64,000 nucleotides of DNA from Loxodes magnus (taxonomy: Eukaryota > Ciliophora > Karyorelictea > Loxodida > Loxodidae). Of the stretch, positions 59,412-64,000 are shown in pieces. Each line of letters starts with the position of its first letter. Position 1 is the stretch's first letter. The translations under genes and the position numbers were made by a program. The notes under the pieces are model-generated. The model searched no databases and was not told where the DNA came from. It was given only the letters and a program-made list of their open reading frames with translations. The stretch lies in NCBI GenBank assembly GCA_946699065.1, contig CAMPDV010000211.1, positions 310,001 to 374,000 of the forward strand, written 5' to 3'.

Positions 59412-60870
59412 AAAAAGGTAAGTAGGCAACGAAAATTGTGATTTAGCTTGAATGACTGAAAGTTGTTAGTGAGATTAAGGAGATTGTTGTGGAAAAGAAG
59501 CTTCATTTTATGATTATAATACACTAAAAAATTATAACTTCCCAGTGATAACCTGCTTCACAACCCTTATGAATAGATCGATTATTGAAGATGATAAAGA
59601 CTCGACCTTTAATGTTATACTCATATGTGTTCAAGTACTTCAAGTTCCAACCAAACTTGATTAGATTGAAGTGATAAGGAATGACTTTATTCTAACTGAG
59701 AATAACCTTAGTAGTAAGATGAAAATAATCAATAGAACAGTGGAAATAATCCATAGAATATGAGTTGAAATTATGCAAATGTATTAGATTAAAAATGCAA
59801 CGAAGATTATTGCCACCATTAAAATGACTGCTAACTATCTTCTCATCAAAATTTTACATATTGCAATTTAAATCCACAATATAATTGTAACTGGAATATG
59901 ATAGGTAACAATGTAATCCAAATAGTTTACTACGAAAATTCTAAAAGAGATTACAATAGTTTATGCAAGAACGATGGTAATGACTGCTAAGTTTGCATAG
60001 ATACTAATAATACATATCTTCAATCTTAAGGAAACAACATTAGCGATTTAAATTGCTATAATAGATAATGTAACTGAGATGGGTGAGGTCGTAAAAAGTG
60101 TTTATAGAAAGGTTACAAAATCAAACAAATTGGGGATTTTATTTTTCAATAATAATGCTATTACGAAGAATGCTTTTTTGATAATAATCAGCAAGAATAA
60201 GATGATTATCTGTTGTAATCTCAAAGAAAATGTACTTTAAATAAGCCACGTAATAATTAATATGATAGAATGTGATTTTTTCGAACGAAATTATGACTCA
60301 ATTGGTTTTCAAAGTAGAAACACCTTTAATCAAAATGATCTATATGAATTTTATATAATTCATGATAATAAACGTATTAGTGACAAATGTCTGGGTCTTT
60401 ACGAGTCTTTTTTTCATGTAATTAAAAATAATGTAGTGGAAATGATTTTAGTTATCATAACATCAATAAAATAGGAAATGGAATATGTGATGAAGAACTG
60501 CTAAGTCCTGATTGTAATTATAATGGTTTGAATTTTTGTACAACAGATTTAATTGAAGAATGTAGCAGTCTAAGTCTGGCAATGGATGAATTTTGCCAGG
60601 TTGGATAATTAAGCGATTAAAATATAAGTTTTTTTACTGTAGCTATGATAATGCTTAATGTTGCTTTAAAGTAACGAATAAAATCAGATTCTTATGAAGG
60701 ATTTCCTTGCTATCCAGATTTACTTAATAATGGATTTTGTGATCTTTAATGTTTTGTTAAGTAATGTTAAGTAATGTTAAGAAGATGAAAGATTTTGCAT
60801 AAAATGTTCAGACACCTTATGCTTTAATGTTAAAAGAGTAGGAGATTAATTAATTAATTTTAACTATAAG
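59412..60870 (+). CDS. Lin-12/Notch-repeat (LNR) surface or secreted protein
   Basis: Several LNR modules with the C-X-(Y/W)-D-G-D-C signature are read with the ciliate code: GNENCDLAWMTESCQWDQGDCC (59424; shortened motif CQWDQGDC), CKNDGNDC (59958), CYNRQCNWDGW (60055), CYYEECFFDNN (60150), IGNGICDEELLSPDCNYNG (60470), CSYDNAQCC (60640) and NNGFCDLQCFVKQC (60727). LNR modules bind calcium through these acidic residues and are stabilised by disulfides, so the protein is extracellular or lumenal. Frames change between modules at least four times. A tandem 10-base duplication at 60761-60780 explains one change. The start is not identified. Large LNR proteins are common in ciliates; this could be a broken gene or one with many tiny introns. 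Confidence 0.65.
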
Positions 60871-60929
60871 GGTTAGGGTCATCTTTAATTAGAGAAAATG
60901 TTTCTTCAAATTAAAGACAATAAAAGTTT

Positions 60930-61760
60930 TTATATTCAGAACTCAACTGTACATGTATTCATCTGAATCAATTTCAAACTGAGATAATTCTTCTTTCTCT
61001 TCAATAAGCTCATAGAATTATTCTTCCATCTTCTTTTAATTTTTCTCCAGCTTATCTAAACAAATTCTAAGGTCATTGTTGTCCTTTTAAAGCTATTTAT
61101 TCTGTTACTATTAATTACCAAGATCCTGTTTGATTAGTGTCACACTTGAATCATCTAATATCGGCTTCTTTCTGTAAATACCTCCAAAGTAGTTACAATA
61201 TAGCCCCCTCGATGTTCCAAATTATTTACAGTGCTGCTCAAGCTCTCTTCTTCACTTCAAACATTACCTCCAAAAATGTCCAGCCTTTTGACAACAATAG
61301 CAACGTTTTATTAAGGGCTTGAATTAAAATTTTTATTCTTTTTACATTTTTTCAATTTCCATCTTTTCTGATTGAAGTTAGTTTTTTTTGATTGGTAATC
61401 GAATTTCTTCTTTAATTTTCTAATAGTTGAAATTAGGAAGTTAAGACTTCAATTTAAAACTAAACTTTATTTACCAAGTCTTGATCTTCCTTTTTTCTAT
61501 CTTACAAAAGAAGCCGAAGATTCAAGTTTTCCGCCTTCAGGATCTATATTTCGGTATTCATTTTCTCAATTAATGAATAAAGCGTAATAATGTCTTGCTC
61601 GTGGGATTTCTCAAGCTTTTTCAGTTTGCTAGGAAATTCCGTATTTCCCAATCCTTAACAGGAGTAGATTTATCTTTTTTTAATTCTTGTTTCTTGTTAG
61701 TTAACTGAGACTTAAGATTGATCTTTAAGGCTAGAATTCAAGGTTTAGATTCCCGGGTTT
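60930..61760 (-). CDS. Coiled-coil protein with CCHC zinc knuckle
   Basis: From about 61700 downward the minus strand encodes a long coiled coil (KLKKLEKSHEQDII, SLIEKMNTEIQILKAENLNL, LRLLLQDRKKEDQDLV). After a frame change near 61390 comes a zinc knuckle CYCCQKAGHFWRQC (61258-61299) with C-X2-C-X4-H-X4-C spacing, and a second coiled part (LQKDNNDLRICLDKLEK, EEQFYELIEEKEELSQF) to about 60965. Such knuckles bind single-stranded RNA or DNA. It is similar in layout, though not in sequence, to the LINE ORF1 at 56 kb, so it may be an ORF1 remnant or a host nucleic-acid-binding protein. It lies antisense between two LNR regions. Confidence 0.6.
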
Positions 61761-61859
61761 TTTTCCATTTTTTATATAAAGAGTAGAAGATTATTAGTAT
61801 GATAGTGATTGTTGAAATAATTATTGCAGCTTTGATACTCATCCTAGAGTAAGGAAACT

Positions 61860-64000
61860 ATTCAATTATAATGTTTCTTAGTACATCTTTTTTCAGCGAT
61901 TGTGCTTGAGTAAATATATCTCTGATAATAAATGATCTTCAGTCTTGCATTTACAAAATGAATATTATTGTGAAGAATGGTATAAAGTAGTAGAATGCAA
62001 TTTATTGCAATAAGCATTGTAAATGAGGCAAAGCAGCAAGAAATTGAATATATGAAAAGCTAATTCCTGGATTCTGATCAATGAATACTAAGTGAAATGC
62101 TAAGTTTTAAAACTGTTAGACTTATTTATTAGGGAATGGCTAATGTGATTAAGAATGCTATTCTAAAGACTGCCTTTGAGACTAGAAAGATTGCATTTGT
62201 TATGAAAGTGACGGAGAATATTGTTGATTATATGAAATCGAATATGGAATGAAATATGCAACAACAAGTTCTGCGATTTTGATTATAAGAATTGCTGTAA
62301 AATGGGATGAAAAGATTAAGCCACAAATAATTTAGGCGATAGTATTTGATAAGTCAGTTGCATTCAATATGACTGAGATAGTTAAGTAGATCAAGAGACG
62401 ATAAAATTCCTTAGTAAAACCTGATTGCATGCTATATACTAAACTTCCACATAAGCCTGAAATTTAGTATAGCCTCACATTTTAATAAACTTTTCAAAGA
62501 ATTTCAAATAATGATAAAAGCATGTATTTAGAAGATCGCCCGTTAGAATGTATAAATTAATTGGAATAGCAGCAGCAAGTTGGGAAGTTTTTAAGAAATA
62601 TAGGAAATTAATATAACTATAATTAAACTTAATATAATTATCAAAACTATAAGACCTCTTAAACTTAATTTTCATGTTACTAGGTAGATTAAAGCTATGA
62701 AAAAAAAATTATGATTGCAGGATGTCTTTATGATGGAACTGTTTGTACTTATATGTTCATCGATTCTTAAGACTAAGATTAATCATTATTTTTCGATCTT
62801 TAGGGGGAAAAAATTGCAATATCATCCTTTTTGCTCTGTATACAACTAAATCAAAGTGCGTAAGATAAATTCCAAATTATTGGCATTGCTGATATTGTAA
62901 TTAAGGATTTTATAGAATCGCTCTTTTCATCTAGATGAATTACCTGCTAGGTTTATTAAGAATGTAACAGACCCAAATGATCCTAGAAGTGAGGCAGGTC
63001 CTGATTGATCCTCTTTGGAGAATCTTTAGGGTTATTTATGTTACGAATATAAATTATCCTCTAGCAGGATTTACTAAAAATGGTATTTTCTATAAATTTT
63101 GCGATGAAGTATCTAGCGAATAACTAAATGAAACTCAAAACTTTAACCAGGGGAATATCAGCCAGCTGCATTGTATACAAAGGATTAGGAACTTTTGATC
63201 GGCCTTATCTTTCATTAGCTGAAGCTTTGGCAGAAGGAGTTTAGAAGAGATATGCTAAGGTCCTTTTGACAAATAGAACTCATTTTTTAGACGATCTATA
63301 GTAGGAATAAAGTTCAATGGCTACTGACAGTTTTACAAACTACATTTTACTCCTAAAGTAAACTAACTACTAAAAAGCTTATAAGAGTAATTTAAGCAAT
63401 TAACTATTTAAAATCTTTATTGCTTTCAGCATCCAAAAGACTAAGCTTCAAAGTTAGCTAAATGGTTTTTTGATTCTAAAGAAAGAGCTAAAATTATTTT
63501 CATGCGAACAGATATTCAATTTTTTTTCTTTTAAAGCCATTTAAAATTTGAGAACGTAATATTAGAAATGCGCACACTTGCATTAAACATGAATCTCCCA
63601 AATGTATATTGCTATAAAAATGAAAAGTGATCCTGTAATATATGTGCAGAAGCTTCCTTTTCGAGAGATGATCTTATTTCTTTACTTGATGAATATGGTT
63701 ATTCATGAAGTTTAGCAACAGATGTTTTAGAATAGCTTTAATTTTTTGGAACTGAATATCTAAAAATACATAATCTCTGATAAAGATCATTCAAGGAATA
63801 TTGAGTTTAAATAATGTTTGGTTTCATCAATTTTCTAATCATCACCGTAATTACATTGAATGCTAATCTTGTGATTTAGAATTTAATGACACAGACTTTT
63901 AGTTTCTTGATTCATGAAAGTATTTCGTTAGCACGTATTGTGTATTAGAGCACGAAGAATTTGATTGTGGAAGTCTAAAATTTAATAGAGGGAGTGAAAT
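61860..64000 (+). CDS. LNR-containing extracellular protein, 3' end outside window
   Basis: The + strand resumes Notch-like modules: YCNKHCKWGKAAR (62015), GNGQCDQECYSKDCLWDQKD (62134, a textbook LNR), NEICNNKFCDFDYKNC (62250). After 62900 the protein changes character: DELPARFIKNVTDPNDPRSE, AGFTKNGIFYKFCDEVSSE, then GLGTFDRPYLSLAEALAEGV with RYAKVLLTNRTHFLDDL, which has the look of the strand-and-turn start of a parallel beta-helix (pectin-lyase-like) domain, and LKFENVILEMRTLALNMNL, VYCYKNEKWSCNICAEASF. It runs off the window at 64000. Frames change at about 63060 and 63180. Together with 59.4-60.87 kb it may be one huge gene interrupted by the antisense CCHC gene, or two family members. 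Confidence 0.55.

Noticed and set aside
57198..63200. Euplotes-style programmed +1 frameshifting
   Set aside because: Euplotes shifts at AAA followed by UAA or UAG stops; here UAR is Gln and the switches lie in A-runs or at a tandem duplication, so indel or intron is simpler.
1..64000. Mitochondrial or mycoplasma-type code (UGA Trp only)
   Set aside because: TAA and TAG also stand at conserved Gln positions, and the tRNAs and MRP-like RNA are eukaryotic nuclear types.
1..64000. Telomere repeats, chromosome-breakage sites or paired IES boundaries
   Set aside because: No C4A2/C4A4-type repeat run and no convincing terminal inverted repeats with target-site duplications were seen.

Overview
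The window (about 80% A+T by eye) is nuclear DNA of a ciliate with a doubly reassigned genetic code. In every conserved domain I could read, TAA and TAG stand where glutamine belongs. TGA stands where tryptophan belongs inside genes, yet TGA is also the codon at which clear genes end (kinase, receptor, RING-kelch, WD40). That is the pattern of the karyorelict nuclear code (NCBI table 27; Loxodes, Parduczia) more than the heterotrich Condylostoma code. Because no codon always stops translation, open frames carry little information here. I called genes from domain motifs, frame conservation between duplicates, and residue composition, and I give lower confidence wherever the reading frame changes.

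Layout. Positions 1-11.55 kb and 37.6-49.17 kb are two same-orientation copies of one segment. Each holds the end of a tyrosine-kinase-like kinase gene (+), tRNA-Met(CAT), tRNA-Ala(AGC) and tRNA-Val(CAC) (all -), and a gene for a large receptor with a periplasmic-binding-protein-like ectodomain and a multi-pass membrane region (-). Within this block about 2.7 kb ending at tRNA-Val is identical between copies, while the rest differs by a few percent with many small indels. A third, older, inverted copy of the tRNA part lies at about 28.9-32.4 kb, with tRNA-Val(TAC) and tRNA-Ala(AGC) on +.

Between the copies: a GC-rich RNA gene at 13.6 kb that I read as RNase MRP (or P) RNA; a 297-residue orphan gene at 14.8 kb; a degenerate tandem array of about 100-bp units at 17.4-19.2 kb; a RING-finger plus kelch-repeat gene at 19.8 kb; several unrecognised coding-like stretches from 21.9 to 29.0 kb, some with frame changes; an imperfect inverted repeat at 32.9-33.95 kb; tRNA-Leu(TAA) at 34.7 kb; and the complete kinase gene at 36.8 kb.

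Right part: a LINE-type retrotransposon (about 50.36-56.8 kb, -) with a CCHC ORF1 and an APE-endonuclease/reverse-transcriptase ORF2; a frame-broken WD40 gene; a small coiled-coil gene converging with a membrane-protein gene; and genes rich in Lin-12/Notch repeats (59.4-60.87 and 61.9-64.0 kb, +) separated by an opposite-strand CCHC/coiled-coil gene.

The receptor, kinase, WD40, RING-kelch and Notch-repeat proteins are typical ciliate signalling and surface families. I see no operon logic tying them together. The recurrent themes are segmental duplication, local gene conversion, and single-base indels in A/T runs that break reading frames. The indels could be real decay or assembly error.
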